Positions 36,347-45,351 of a stretch of 45,351 nucleotides of DNA are shown one piece after another. The number at the start of each line of letters is the position of its first letter. The first letter of the stretch is position 1. The notes beneath the pieces were generated by a model. That model had not been told where the DNA came from. It made no database searches and saw only the letters and a list, made by a program, of their open reading frames with translations. The position numbers and the translations under genes were made by a program. Source of the stretch: an uncultured Prevotellaceae bacterium (lineage in GTDB: Bacteria > Bacteroidota > Bacteroidia > Bacteroidales > Bacteroidaceae); assembly GCA_946541275.1 (NCBI GenBank), contig CAMNJH010000006.1:1-45351 (forward strand). Reading direction: 5' to 3'.

Positions 36347-37189
36347 TTATCTCAACTCCTTCACGTCATAGAAGTCCTGGTCTCCGTAATCCAGGTTCTC
36401 GCCCCCCATGCCCCAGATGAATGTGTAGTTATGGGTGGCGGCGGCGCTGTGGATGCTCCATTCAGGGCTGAGCACAGCCTGGTCGCAGTGCATCCAGATG
36501 TGGCGCGTCTCCTGTGGCTCGCCCATGAAGTGACAGACGGCCTGGTCCTCAGGCAGCTCAAAGTAGAAGTAAGCCTCCATGCGGCGCGAGTGGGTGTGGG
36601 CGGGCATGGTGTTCCATACGCTTCCAGTGGCCAGCTCGGTCATTCCCATCTGCAGCTGGCAGGTGGGCAGCACCTGGTTCACAAGCATCTTGTTGATGTT
36701 GCGCTCGTTCGACATCTCCAGGCTGCCCATGTGGGCCACCACGGCATCCTGCTTTGTCACCTTGCGACAGGGATAGGCCGTGTGGGCAGTGGCAGAGTTG
36801 AAGTAGAACTTGGCGGGTCTGGTAGCATCCTTCGAGCAGAACAGCACCTCGTGGTCGCCTCTACCTATATATAATGCCTCCTTGAAGTCCAGCTCAAACA
36901 CCTCGGCACCCACCTTCACACAGCCGGGACCACCTACGTTGTAGATGCCCACCTCGCGGCGCGTGGTGAAATGGGGAGCCTTCAGGGGGTCGATGGCTTC
37001 CAGCGCCAGCTCCTCGCTGACGGGCATGGCACCACCCACCACCATACGGTCGTACATGGAGTACACCATGTTCACTTCGTCGGCAGCAAACAGCTTCTCT
37101 ATCAGGAAGTCGCGGCGCAACCTTGCCGTGTCGTAATGGCGGGCATCCTCAGGATGAGCCGCATAGCGTAGTTCATAGTTTGTCTTCAT
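36347..37189 (-). CDS. kduI: 5-dehydro-4-deoxy-D-glucuronate isomerase
   Basis: MKTNYELRYAAHPEDARHYDTARLRRDFLIEKLF...PAHTHSRRMEAYFYFELPEDQAVCHFMGEPQETRHIWM. ATG at 37189 gives the canonical ~280 aa. Confidence 0.95.
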   Translation of the reverse strand: MKTNYELRYAAHPEDARHYDTARLRRDFLIEKLFAADEVNMVYSMYDRMVVGGAMPVSEELALEAIDPLKAPHFTTRREVGIYNVGGPGCVKVGAEVFELDFKEALYIGRGDHEVLFCSKDATRPAKFYFNSATAHTAYPCRKVTKQDAVVAHMGSLEMSNERNINKMLVNQVLPTCQLQMGMTELATGSVWNTMPAHTHSRRMEAYFYFELPEDQAVCHFMGEPQETRHIWMHCDQAVLSPEWSIHSAAATHNYTFIWGMGGENLDYGDQDFYDVKELR

Positions 37190-37293
37190 TTTAGTAGTTT
37201 CCGATTTGTTCTGCTTGCAAAGATACAATTTTTTCGGCAAAACGAATCACATTTCAACACTAAAAACTCAAAAGAAAGTTAAAAGCAAGGAAA

Positions 37294-37363
37294 TTGCACA
37301 CGCAGGACTGCTTTTGTGCAATGAAAAGCTGCACAAATTGCACGAAGTGTGCAGGATTGTGCA
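37294..37363 (+). promoter_or_regulatory. Cluster of TGCACA/TGTGCA half-sites upstream of the porin gene
   Basis: TTGCACA 37294, TGTGCAA 37315, TGCACAA 37330, TTGCAC 37338, GTGTGCA 37347, TGTGCA 37358. Confidence 0.45.
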
Positions 37364-37464
37364 GGTTTTTTGTTAATAAAATTTAAGTGCGGGCGCACAA
37401 TTGCAAAAATGTGAAACTATCTGCTTACCTTTGCATCCGATTTTCAAAAGAATTGTTTAAGGAA

Positions 37465-38943
37465 ATGAAAACAAAGACATTCTTGGCCAGCCTCCTGATG
37501 GCTGCCATGGCTACCACTGCAACGGCTGGTGGCATTTTGACCAACACAAACCAAAGCGTTGACTTCCTGCGCAATCCTGCGCGCGATGCTGCCATCGGTC
37601 TGGACGGTGTTTATTCTAATCCTGCTGGTGTGGCTTTCCTGTCGGATGGTCTTCACTTGGCATTCAACTGGCAGTATGCCCACCAGACACGTACCATTAC
37701 CTCGACCAACCCCCTGTTTGCACTGGGTAGGAAGAACGGCGGACAGACCACGAAGACCTTTGAGGGTGTGGCTGATGCTCCTATCATTCCTTCACTCCAG
37801 GCAGCATATAATAAGGGCGATTGGAGCTTGCAGTTCAATTTCTCTATTCCTGGTGGCGGCGGTAAGTGCGAGTTCGAACAGGGCCTGGGCTCCTTTGAGA
37901 GTGTGGTAGGCCAGATAGCCAATCAGCTGAAGCCCCTGGGTGCACAGGGTTACGACATGGAAGGCTACATGCACGGTCGCCAGTACTACTATGGTTTCCA
38001 ACTGGGCGCTGCCTATAAGATTAATCCCCATTTCTCGGTATATGGCGGTCTGCGTCTGCTTTATGGCGATGCTACCTACAAGGCCAAGATTAGCAATATC
38101 ATGGTGAACACCGCTGGTGGATATCTGGACTTCAGCAGCTTCATGCAGAATGCTCTGGTCACCATCAACGGCGGCATTGCCCAGCTCAATGCTGGTATTG
38201 CCCAAATGGAGGCTGCCGGTATGGATGCCAGCCAGCAGAAAGCACAGTTGGCACAGCTGAACAGCACGCGCCAGAGCCTGAGCCCACTGGAGAAGTATAA
38301 TGAAGGGGTGAACCTACAGTGTGACCAGACGGGCCTGGGCATTGCTCCGGTGGTGGGCATTGACTATCAGGTGGGCGACTTCAACTTTGCTGCCAAGTAT
38401 GAGTTCAAGACACAATTGCAGATGAAGAATAACTCCACGGTGAACGAGGCTTCCGAGATTCCCGCTGTGAATAAGTTCCGCGATGGTGAGAAAGTGGATG
38501 AGGATGCTCCCGCCATGCTCGCTGTGGGTGCTCAGTGGAGCGTCAAGCCCGACCTGCGCCTGAACCTGGGCTATCATCACTTCTTTGACAAGGACGTTAC
38601 ATGGTATGGCAACACGCAAGACCTGCTGGATCACGACACCAATGAGTACCTGGCTGGCGTGGAGTGGGACATCAACGACCGCCTCACGGCTTCAGTGGGC
38701 GGACAGCTGACGCGCTACGGCATGAGCGACCAGTACATGAACGACATGTCGTTTGTGGTTAATAGCTATAGCTTTGGCTTTGGCGCCAACTACAAGCTGA
38801 GTGATAAGGTGATGCTGAAGGCTGCCTACTTCCAGACGAACTACGAGGACTATAACCGTGAGAACTACCCTGTTCAGGGAGTCTGTGACTCTTTCACCCG
38901 CACCAACCGCGTGCTGGGCATTGGCTGCGAGGTTACCTTGTAG
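37465..38943 (+). CDS. FadL/OmpP1-like outer-membrane transport protein
   Basis: Signal peptide MKTKTFLASLLMAAMATTATA; GGILTNTNQSVDFLRNPARDAAIGLDGVYSNPAGVAFLSDGLHLAFNWQ; C-terminal beta-strand ending RVLGIGCEVTL. Confidence 0.82.
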   Translation: MKTKTFLASLLMAAMATTATAGGILTNTNQSVDFLRNPARDAAIGLDGVYSNPAGVAFLSDGLHLAFNWQYAHQTRTITSTNPLFALGRKNGGQTTKTFEGVADAPIIPSLQAAYNKGDWSLQFNFSIPGGGGKCEFEQGLGSFESVVGQIANQLKPLGAQGYDMEGYMHGRQYYYGFQLGAAYKINPHFSVYGGLRLLYGDATYKAKISNIMVNTAGGYLDFSSFMQNALVTINGGIAQLNAGIAQMEAAGMDASQQKAQLAQLNSTRQSLSPLEKYNEGVNLQCDQTGLGIAPVVGIDYQVGDFNFAAKYEFKTQLQMKNNSTVNEASEIPAVNKFRDGEKVDEDAPAMLAVGAQWSVKPDLRLNLGYHHFFDKDVTWYGNTQDLLDHDTNEYLAGVEWDINDRLTASVGGQLTRYGMSDQYMNDMSFVVNSYSFGFGANYKLSDKVMLKAAYFQTNYEDYNRENYPVQGVCDSFTRTNRVLGIGCEVTL

Positions 38944-38980
38944 AGTGAGGAGTTAAGATTGAGGAGTTAGGAGTTGGGAT

Positions 38981-39727
38981 GTGCTAGTTAAGACTGAGGC
39001 CATAGTGCTGCATGCACTGAAGTATGGCGAAGGGCGCCTCATCGTGGATATGTTCACCCGCGAGCAGGGGCGCCTGTCGTTTATCGTACCCCTGCCGAAG
39101 TCAGAGCGGGCAAAAATCAAGAAGCAGTATCTGCAGCCGTTGACGCTACTCACGCTTGAGGCCGACGTCCGTCAGCAGGTGCAGCTGCAGAAGCTGCGCG
39201 ATGCCGCTCTGCTCTCACCTCTGTCCTCTCTTCTCTCCGACCCGAAGAAGCTGTCCATAGGCCTCTTCGTGTCGGAGTTCCTCTATCACGCCTTGAAGGG
39301 TGAGCAGCGCAATGAACCGCTCTTCGACTATGTATTCTCCAGCCTGCAGTGGCTTGATGGCGCCGCCGCCCCCACAGAAAGCAGTGGTAAGGCTGGCTTT
39401 GCCAATTTCCACCTGGTGTTCCTGATGCGACTGACACGCTTCCTGGGTTTCTATCCCAACCTGGAGGATGAGGGCGAGTATTTCGACCTGCGTGGCGCCA
39501 CCTTCTGCTCCTTGCCCCCTGTGCATCGTGATTTTCTGCTGCCTCAGGAGGCTGGACGCATCCGGCTGCTCATGCGCATGGACTACACCACCATGCATCT
39601 GTTCCGATTGAGTCGCTCTGAGCGCAATCGCATCCTTGAGCTATTGCTGCTTTACTATAGGCTTCATCTGCCTGCTTTCCCCGAGATGCGCTCAGTCAGC
39701 GTGTTGCAGGAACTGTTCTCTGGATAG
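38981..39727 (+). CDS. recO: DNA repair protein RecO (GTG start)
   Basis: KTEAIVLHALKYGEGRLIVDMFTREQGRLSFIVP...FLMRLTRFLGFYPNLEDEGEYFDLRGATFC. Confidence 0.92.
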   Translation: MLVKTEAIVLHALKYGEGRLIVDMFTREQGRLSFIVPLPKSERAKIKKQYLQPLTLLTLEADVRQQVQLQKLRDAALLSPLSSLLSDPKKLSIGLFVSEFLYHALKGEQRNEPLFDYVFSSLQWLDGAAAPTESSGKAGFANFHLVFLMRLTRFLGFYPNLEDEGEYFDLRGATFCSLPPVHRDFLLPQEAGRIRLLMRMDYTTMHLFRLSRSERNRILELLLLYYRLHLPAFPEMRSVSVLQELFSG

Positions 39728-39781
39728 TCCTAGATATTCCTAGGAAGTCCTAGGAAATCCTAGAATGGCCTAGAAAACCCC
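39726..39781 (+). repeat. 10-bp-period CCTAGR tandem repeat between recO and tadA
   Basis: tagtcc tagatattcc taggaagtcc taggaaatcc tagaatggcc tagaaaaccc c. Confidence 0.85.
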
Positions 39782-39796
39782 TAAAACCAAAATATT

Positions 39797-40234
39797 ATGC
39801 CCAACCCCCACGAACACTTCATGCGCCTGGCCCTGGCCGAAGCCCAGAAGGCCTTTCAGAAAGGCGAAGTACCCATAGGCTGCGTCGTCGTTTGCCGCGA
39901 CCGCGTTGTGGCCCGCGCTCACAATCTCACCGAAACCCTTTGCGACCCCACGGCCCATGCTGAGATGCAGGCCATTACCATGGCCACCAACGAGCTGGGA
40001 GGCAAGTACCTCACTGACTGCACGCTCTACGTCACCGTGGAGCCCTGCATCATGTGCGCCGGAGCCCTGGGCTGGGCCCAGATTCCCCATGTGGTCTATG
40101 GCTGCCGCGACGAGAAGCGAGGCTTCCAAGCCTATGCCCCCCATGCCCTGCACCCCAAGGCACAAATAGAAGGCGGCATACTGGAAGAAGAGTGCCGCCA
40201 GCTGATGCAGCAGTTCTTCAGGCAGAAAAGATAG
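39797..40234 (+). CDS. tadA: tRNA-specific adenosine deaminase (CMP/dCMP deaminase family)
   Basis: FMRLALAEAQKAFQKGEVPIGCVVVCRDRVVARAHNLTETLCDPTAHAEMQAI...LYVTVEPCIMCAGALGWAQIPHVVYG. Confidence 0.93.
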   Translation: MPNPHEHFMRLALAEAQKAFQKGEVPIGCVVVCRDRVVARAHNLTETLCDPTAHAEMQAITMATNELGGKYLTDCTLYVTVEPCIMCAGALGWAQIPHVVYGCRDEKRGFQAYAPHALHPKAQIEGGILEEECRQLMQQFFRQKR

Positions 40235-40285
40235 AAGCCATTCTTCAATAATGGCAGTTAAGCACTTTGCCAATCCAAAAACAAT

Positions 40286-40312
40286 GGCGGCACCCTTACA
40301 CAGGATGCCGCC
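40286..40312. terminator. Bidirectional terminator-like hairpin between tadA and the SusE/F-like gene
   Basis: GGCGGCA-N13-TGCCGCC. Confidence 0.6.
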
Positions 40313-40345
40313 AGTTGTTACGAGATACGTTACTCTTTCAGGGGA

Positions 40346-42337
40346 TTAGAATAACACGGGCTTGGGCATGTTTGCCGTATGGTTGGTCATGCGCGGGCTC
40401 TTCTCTACTTTCGTGGGAATGAAGCGCGAAGCGGCTTTCATGCTACGGTCCATCTTCATACCCAGTTCCTTGGCAGGAATGCTACGGGCTTCAGCAGGAG
40501 CCGTGGCACCAAGCACGAAGGTCTCGCTGACCAGTCCGAAACCAGCACCGGCATCGGGAATGTAATATGAGCCGGCGAAGGTGTAGGTCTTCGTCTCTGC
40601 GTCGTATTTGCCCAGGTACTGTGTGTAGGCCGGGTTATAAGCCTCGAGGTCCACGAAGTAGATGTCGCCATAATTGGGATAGGTGTCACCGGTGAACTGG
40701 TAGAAGCGGATATATCCGTCCTTGCCGATGGTGAAGTTCAGTCCTTCCTCACTGTTGGCCCATGGCTTCAAGTAGTAGCTGCCTGGCATCTGTTCACACT
40801 GGTAGAGCGTGCTGTTGACGGCTCCCTCGTAGGCGCTGTTGCCATTGTTGCTCAGAGCCTCCACGCCGTAGGTGTAGGCACCAGTGCCAATCTCCTTATA
40901 GGTGGGGTTGACAAAGGTCTCGTCGGTGGTGCCATACACCACGCTGCCGTCTTCGTTGGTGAAGGTGATGTTGAGCACCACGAGCGTCTCGCTGAAGGTT
41001 GACTTGCCGCCGTTGATCTTTGCGTAGACGTCGTCGCCCATAGCGGCGATACCTGTGGACTGCAGCTCGTAGCCCTCGGGAACCACTACCTTGTCGTCGT
41101 TGTTGACGCAGAAGAATAGCTGTGTGTTATCAGCATAGGCATTAGCGATGATGTAGGGATGTCCGGTCTGCTCGTAGCAGCGTTCGTAGCAACCCTCCTC
41201 GGCAGCAGCCAGTTCAGCATCCTCCACACCTTTGTAGAGCGTGGCGCCTTCGATGGTGGTGCCTAGTTTCTCGGAGATGGTGATGCCTGTGAACAGCGGT
41301 TCCCATTTGAAGTCCTCGTCGACTTTGGCCACATACTTGGGTGTGTAGCCGGGGAAGGTGATGACGATGTCACCGTCGTTCTGTGTGTGGTTCCATCCGC
41401 CCACGCCGTCCATGTAGTACCAGGGAGCCAGCTGTATCTGTCCAGGTGTCTTGCCGTCGGCCTGATAGGAGAGCACCTTGTTGTGCGTCCAGTTGCTGGG
41501 ATCTTTAGTGCTGCTGGCCCAGTTGGGATGGCGAATCCAGACGTCAGCCTCGTAGCTCAAGTTAAAGCATCCGGAGTTGAATTCCGGGTAAGTGACGATG
41601 CCGTTCTTGTCGACGGTCAGCTCGATATATTCGGGCTGTTTTCCGTTGAACTCTGCCGGGTCCCAGTTGGGGTCAGCCTTTGCCTTTTCCAAAGCCTCGT
41701 CCAGGGGATGCATGACGCGGAACTGGCTTGGATTGTCGTCACGCTGCAGGATTTCCACATTGCTGGAATAGCCTATGTAGTAGTTCTCCTCGAGTTTGCC
41801 GGTGCCCAGAGAGTTCCACTTCACGCGTGTAACGGTGTAAGTGAAAGTAATGTCCTTTGAATAGCTGGACACGAGGGAGGGGTCAGAGGAAGAGAGCTTC
41901 AGCACATGAGGCACGCCCACCTCTGCGCCGTCGTAGGTCACATTGATATTGGCCACGGTGTCGCCCTCGGCGAAGGTGGCATCAGAAATCTTGAACACGT
42001 TGTTGGTGTTCTCGATGATGTCGAGCTTGATGGTCTTGGCGGGCAGAGATGTGAGAATCTTGTCGCTGACAATGGAGTCGGGTATGATGTTGCCCACAGA
42101 GTCTTTGCCAAAGACGTACTCATGCTGCACGCGTCGATAGACTTGGAATGTAGCGGTAGTGGGGGCGGTAGGATCCACGCTTTCCGAGAGGCTGGCCTGC
42201 TTGAAGTAGATGTTGGCATAGTCAGCATTGGCGTCCCATTTGCCCGGTCCGGCATACTTGTCGTCATCGTCACTACATGCCGTGAAGAGGGCAGCCGAAG
42301 CCAGCGTAGCCATTAGGAATATCTTATTCATCTTCAT
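40346..42337 (-). CDS. SusE/SusF-position surface glycan-binding-like lipoprotein
   Basis: Lipobox ALFTACSDDDDKYAGPGKWDANADYANIYF; third gene after SusC and SusD on the minus strand; multidomain beta-rich. Confidence 0.7.
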   Translation of the reverse strand: MKMNKIFLMATLASAALFTACSDDDDKYAGPGKWDANADYANIYFKQASLSESVDPTAPTTATFQVYRRVQHEYVFGKDSVGNIIPDSIVSDKILTSLPAKTIKLDIIENTNNVFKISDATFAEGDTVANINVTYDGAEVGVPHVLKLSSSDPSLVSSYSKDITFTYTVTRVKWNSLGTGKLEENYYIGYSSNVEILQRDDNPSQFRVMHPLDEALEKAKADPNWDPAEFNGKQPEYIELTVDKNGIVTYPEFNSGCFNLSYEADVWIRHPNWASSTKDPSNWTHNKVLSYQADGKTPGQIQLAPWYYMDGVGGWNHTQNDGDIVITFPGYTPKYVAKVDEDFKWEPLFTGITISEKLGTTIEGATLYKGVEDAELAAAEEGCYERCYEQTGHPYIIANAYADNTQLFFCVNNDDKVVVPEGYELQSTGIAAMGDDVYAKINGGKSTFSETLVVLNITFTNEDGSVVYGTTDETFVNPTYKEIGTGAYTYGVEALSNNGNSAYEGAVNSTLYQCEQMPGSYYLKPWANSEEGLNFTIGKDGYIRFYQFTGDTYPNYGDIYFVDLEAYNPAYTQYLGKYDAETKTYTFAGSYYIPDAGAGFGLVSETFVLGATAPAEARSIPAKELGMKMDRSMKAASRFIPTKVEKSPRMTNHTANMPKPVLF

Positions 42338-42387
42338 AGTGCAAAATCTTTTTCAATTATCAATATTCAATACTCTAGATACTGTGC

Positions 42388-44052
42388 TTAGTCGGTCACG
42401 CCGTCACGCAGCGTGGGGTTGTCGCCCTGTACGGGCTGCGTGCCACCGCTGTTGTCGATGATACCACGGTTGTTGTTCATCTCGGTAGTGGGGAAGCGCA
42501 TGTTCAGATAGGCATTGTCGGCAGCGACGTTGAACTGCCAAGCCTCGGGGAAGTTGGTGGTGCCTTCGCCGTGGAAACGCACGATGGGCTTGCCCAGGCG
42601 CTTGGCATCGCTCATGAAGAATCCCTCGCCCCACAGCTCTACGCGGCGCTGGAACCAGATTTCGTCGGCCAGCGACAGACCTCGGCCGGTGCTGGTGTAA
42701 GAGGGGTCGCGATAAGTGCGCACGAAGTCCTCGAGCACCTTGCGTCCCTCAGCCTCTTTGCCGCTCTTGGCCAGGCCCTCGGCCTGGATGAGGATCATCT
42801 CCTCAACGCGCATCAGGGGGAAGTCGTTGTCGTTCACAGTGGAACCCACGCCGCTCTTCATACCAAATTTGATGTTGGTGTAGGGAGCGAAAGCCACCTT
42901 GCCACCATCGCTGGTCTCGAAGTCGGCAATCTCGTCGCCAGTAGCCTTGACGGTGTTGTCGCCTGGGTCAGTCCAAGTGAGCTTGGCCCAGTTGGGTGAG
43001 TGCTTGTCCTTGTCGAGCCACCATCCCTTGCGCACGTCGGTATCGGGAATCTTGTTGTAGAGCAGGGTGTTGATATGTGGCACATTGTCGGTAGCGGGGC
43101 CGTAGCCGTCGCCAGTGAATGCAGAGAACCATGACGATGCGGTGGAGTACTCCTTGCCTTCGACGAGGGCCTTGCTCACGTCGATACCCCAAATCCAGTT
43201 CTCCTCCTTCGACATGTCGCAGAAGGCGGGTTTGCTCACGTCGGCCATGCTGGCGGGCTTGAAGCCCTTGGCGGCAGCGGCAGCGTCGGCAGCAGCCTCA
43301 GCATAGTTGCCGATGGCCAAATTGGCACGGGCGCGCAGGCCGTAGGCCACGTGCTCGTCGCAGTAGGCGCGGTTGGTACGTGCAATGCCGGCCTTCTTGA
43401 ACTGTTCAATGGCTTCGGTCAGCTCTTGGATGATGTACTCATATACCTCTTTCACGGTGGCACGGGGGTTGTCGGTAAAGTCTACGCCTTCCTTCAGCAG
43501 GGGCACGCAGGGCTGGTCAGCAGCGGTGGCATAGCCGAACTGGAAGTAGGGTGCCAGGGCCATGTAGTCGAGGGCGCGCACCACGCGGCACTGTGCTAGC
43601 TGGTTGATGACCTCTGGGACTTCAGAATCTTGTGGCAGCGAGGCGATGAACTCGTTAGCCAGTCCAATCTGGGTGTAGGGCACCTTGTAGCGGATGAAGG
43701 GGTTGGCGTAGTTAGGGTTACGGTTGGAGTACTCGCTGGCCGCTGAGAACCAGTTGTAGTTGTTATTGCCGCCGAACATATCGGCACCCTCCAAATCAAG
43801 AGACAGGGCAGCCATGACGAATCCGAAATCATCGGCACGGGTGCTGGTGGGATAACCAGCGTATGGTTTGGCCATGATGTTGAACACACCGGCGAAGCTG
43901 GCCTGCATGCGTGCAGGAAGCGCTAAGTTGGTCTCGGTCACCTGGTCGGCGTGCAGGTAGTGGCCCTCGGGCAGCTGCTCGTCGATGTCGTTACAGCCCA
44001 CGGTAAGCAGGGCGGCGCCAGCCAACAGGAAAGAAATCTTATATAGTTTCAT
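42388..44052 (-). CDS. SusD-family nutrient-binding lipoprotein
   Basis: LLTVGCNDIDEQLPEGHYL...; TPR-like region; LADEIWFQRRVELWGEGFFMSDAKRLGKPIVRF. Confidence 0.92.
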   Translation of the reverse strand: MKLYKISFLLAGAALLTVGCNDIDEQLPEGHYLHADQVTETNLALPARMQASFAGVFNIMAKPYAGYPTSTRADDFGFVMAALSLDLEGADMFGGNNNYNWFSAASEYSNRNPNYANPFIRYKVPYTQIGLANEFIASLPQDSEVPEVINQLAQCRVVRALDYMALAPYFQFGYATAADQPCVPLLKEGVDFTDNPRATVKEVYEYIIQELTEAIEQFKKAGIARTNRAYCDEHVAYGLRARANLAIGNYAEAAADAAAAAKGFKPASMADVSKPAFCDMSKEENWIWGIDVSKALVEGKEYSTASSWFSAFTGDGYGPATDNVPHINTLLYNKIPDTDVRKGWWLDKDKHSPNWAKLTWTDPGDNTVKATGDEIADFETSDGGKVAFAPYTNIKFGMKSGVGSTVNDNDFPLMRVEEMILIQAEGLAKSGKEAEGRKVLEDFVRTYRDPSYTSTGRGLSLADEIWFQRRVELWGEGFFMSDAKRLGKPIVRFHGEGTTNFPEAWQFNVAADNAYLNMRFPTTEMNNNRGIIDNSGGTQPVQGDNPTLRDGVTD

Positions 44053-44094
44053 ATTCTATTCGTTTAACTTTGATAACCTTTTAACTTTTTAAAC

Positions 44095-45351
44095 TTAGAA
44101 AGTAACCGAGAGTCCGGCGGTGATGGAGCGCATGGAAGAATAAGCGCCTGACTGCAGTCCGCTGCCGCTTGTCATTGAGCCTACGCCCAGTGAGTAGCGG
44201 GGATCCATACCCTTGCGGGCGGTGAGCAGGAAGAGGTTCTCGCCTGCCACGTAGACGCGTACGCTACGGAGCGTGAGCGGTGTAACCCAGCTGCTGGGCA
44301 GCTTGTAGCCCAGTGAGAGGTTGTTCAGGCAAAGATAGTTGCTGTTGGTGAGGAAGCGGTCCTGAGCTGTCTGTGATTTCACGCCAGGATCGTCGACGGC
44401 GGCGGTGCTCAGGCGAGGAATGTCACTTCCTTTGTTGGTCTCGCTCCAGGCGTCGAGCAGGTCACGGTGCAAGGCACGGCCGGTCTCCTGGCCATTGTGC
44501 ATGAGCTGCATGTAGCTACCGTCGTAGTACTTACCGCCAAGCTGGAAGGAGAACTGTGCCGAGAGGTCAACACCATAGACGCTGAGGCTGGTGCCGAAGC
44601 CACCCTGTACCTTGGCCAGGATGTCACCACAGTCGTAGCGGGTAGCCTTCGAGATGTCGGTGACGAGGCCTTCCTCTACGCCGTAGGGATAGTCGCTGTC
44701 CTTGTTACCATAGCTGTTCACGCGGGTGTCGCCAGTATACTTGTTCATAGAGCCGTCGGCATTCTTGTCCTGATTGACGCGGTTGCCGTCCTTATCGAGC
44801 ACGAACTGAGCACGATAGAGGGCCTCGCCGTTCTCGTTCACGCCTGCGAACTGCACCATATAAGCCTGTGCGGAGGAGCCGCCCTTGCGGATGATGCTGT
44901 TGGAGTAGCGCTGGCCGGTCTCGGCGATGCCGGGGTCGAGCTCGGTGAACTCATTGTGGTTGTGGGCCAGTGCGAGGTTTACGCTCCACTGGATGTCCCT
45001 CTGGCGGATGATGGTTCCTTCGAGGGCCAGCTCGATACCGCTGTTCTTCAGCGTGCCGATGTTGGTGTAGTAGCTGTTCACGGTCTTACCGGCAGAGGCG
45101 GGGAGCGTCTTGGGCCAGAGCAGGTCGCTGGTGGTGCCGCTGTAGACGTCGATGCTACCAGAGAGGAGGTTCTTGAAGAGGGTGAACTCCAGACCGGCGT
45201 TCCACGACTTCTTCGTCTCCCAAGTCAGGTCCTTGTTACCCATGCGGTACATGGTGATGCTGTATTCGCCGCTAGTGGCGTTGTATGAAGTGCTGAACTG
45301 GTCGGCATAGGCGTAGTAGTTCATGCCCTGGTCGTTACCGTTCTCACCATA
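44095..45351 (-). CDS. SusC-family TonB-dependent transporter, partial (C-terminal part; continues past the window edge)
   Basis: NKDLTWETKKSWNAGLEFTLFKNLLSGSIDVYSGTTSDLLW...FLTNSNYLCLNNLSLGYKLP...SMRSITAGLSVTF; open reading upstream to 45351. Confidence 0.93.
   Translation of the reverse strand, partial: YGENGNDQGMNYYAYADQFSTSYNATSGEYSITMYRMGNKDLTWETKKSWNAGLEFTLFKNLLSGSIDVYSGTTSDLLWPKTLPASAGKTVNSYYTNIGTLKNSGIELALEGTIIRQRDIQWSVNLALAHNHNEFTELDPGIAETGQRYSNSIIRKGGSSAQAYMVQFAGVNENGEALYRAQFVLDKDGNRVNQDKNADGSMNKYTGDTRVNSYGNKDSDYPYGVEEGLVTDISKATRYDCGDILAKVQGGFGTSLSVYGVDLSAQFSFQLGGKYYDGSYMQLMHNGQETGRALHRDLLDAWSETNKGSDIPRLSTAAVDDPGVKSQTAQDRFLTNSNYLCLNNLSLGYKLPSSWVTPLTLRSVRVYVAGENLFLLTARKGMDPRYSLGVGSMTSGSGLQSGAYSSMRSITAGLSVTF

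Noticed and set aside
37309-37322. TGCTTTTGTGCA upstream of the porin as a relic of the element's TTTTGTGCA box
   Set aside because: Short match without the hairpin or arms; better explained as part of the TGCACA half-site cluster.
1-45351. tRNA, rRNA, CRISPR, prophage or transposase genes
   Set aside because: No tRNA cloverleaf, rRNA segment, CRISPR array, phage structural gene or transposase ORF was recognised by eye; a tRNAscan/ISfinder run would be needed to exclude small remnants.

Overview
The window looks like a Bacteroidales chromosome, probably Prevotella-like. This is inferred from TAnnTTTG -7 promoter boxes, SusC/SusD pairs, DUF4290 and Bacteroidetes-type ECF sigma genes. Most of it is ordinary: a proB/proA proline operon, terC, a TPR histidine kinase downstream of kbl, cysS, a 1644-aa modular surface protein, NUDIX, a membrane-anchored HTH regulator with a small secreted protein, a DUF6057-like/haem beta-propeller pair, rimM-murA-DUF4290-tsaB, mutY, an ECF sigma/anti-sigma pair, a pectin-type PUL (GH28, SusC, SusD, kduD, kduI), a FadL-like porin, recO, tadA, and part of a second PUL. 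The standout is a family of three ~470-495 bp intergenic elements (4832-5310, 21613-22108, 34734-35204). Each has CGCGCG caps, a perfectly conserved 16-bp inverted repeat (GTGCTACAAGTGCTAC ... GTAGCACTTGTAGCAC), arms whose spacers have identical lengths in all copies (36, 16 and 32 nt), a central ATGAGACATATAGAAAAGT hairpin and a 21-bp-period GTCGACTTTTT array. All three lie between convergent genes, in the same orientation. Arm-to-arm mismatches are biased toward changes that would be G.U pairs in a plus-strand RNA, which suggests a large structured RNA or a structured MITE-like element. Other notable items are a SusC with a C-terminal OmpA-like domain, a shared tandem ATGCAAA operator upstream of a regulator and its neighbour, a symmetric divergent promoter at tsaB/mutY, and a duplicated promoter upstream of cysS. 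All alignments and counts were done by eye; no database search was possible.
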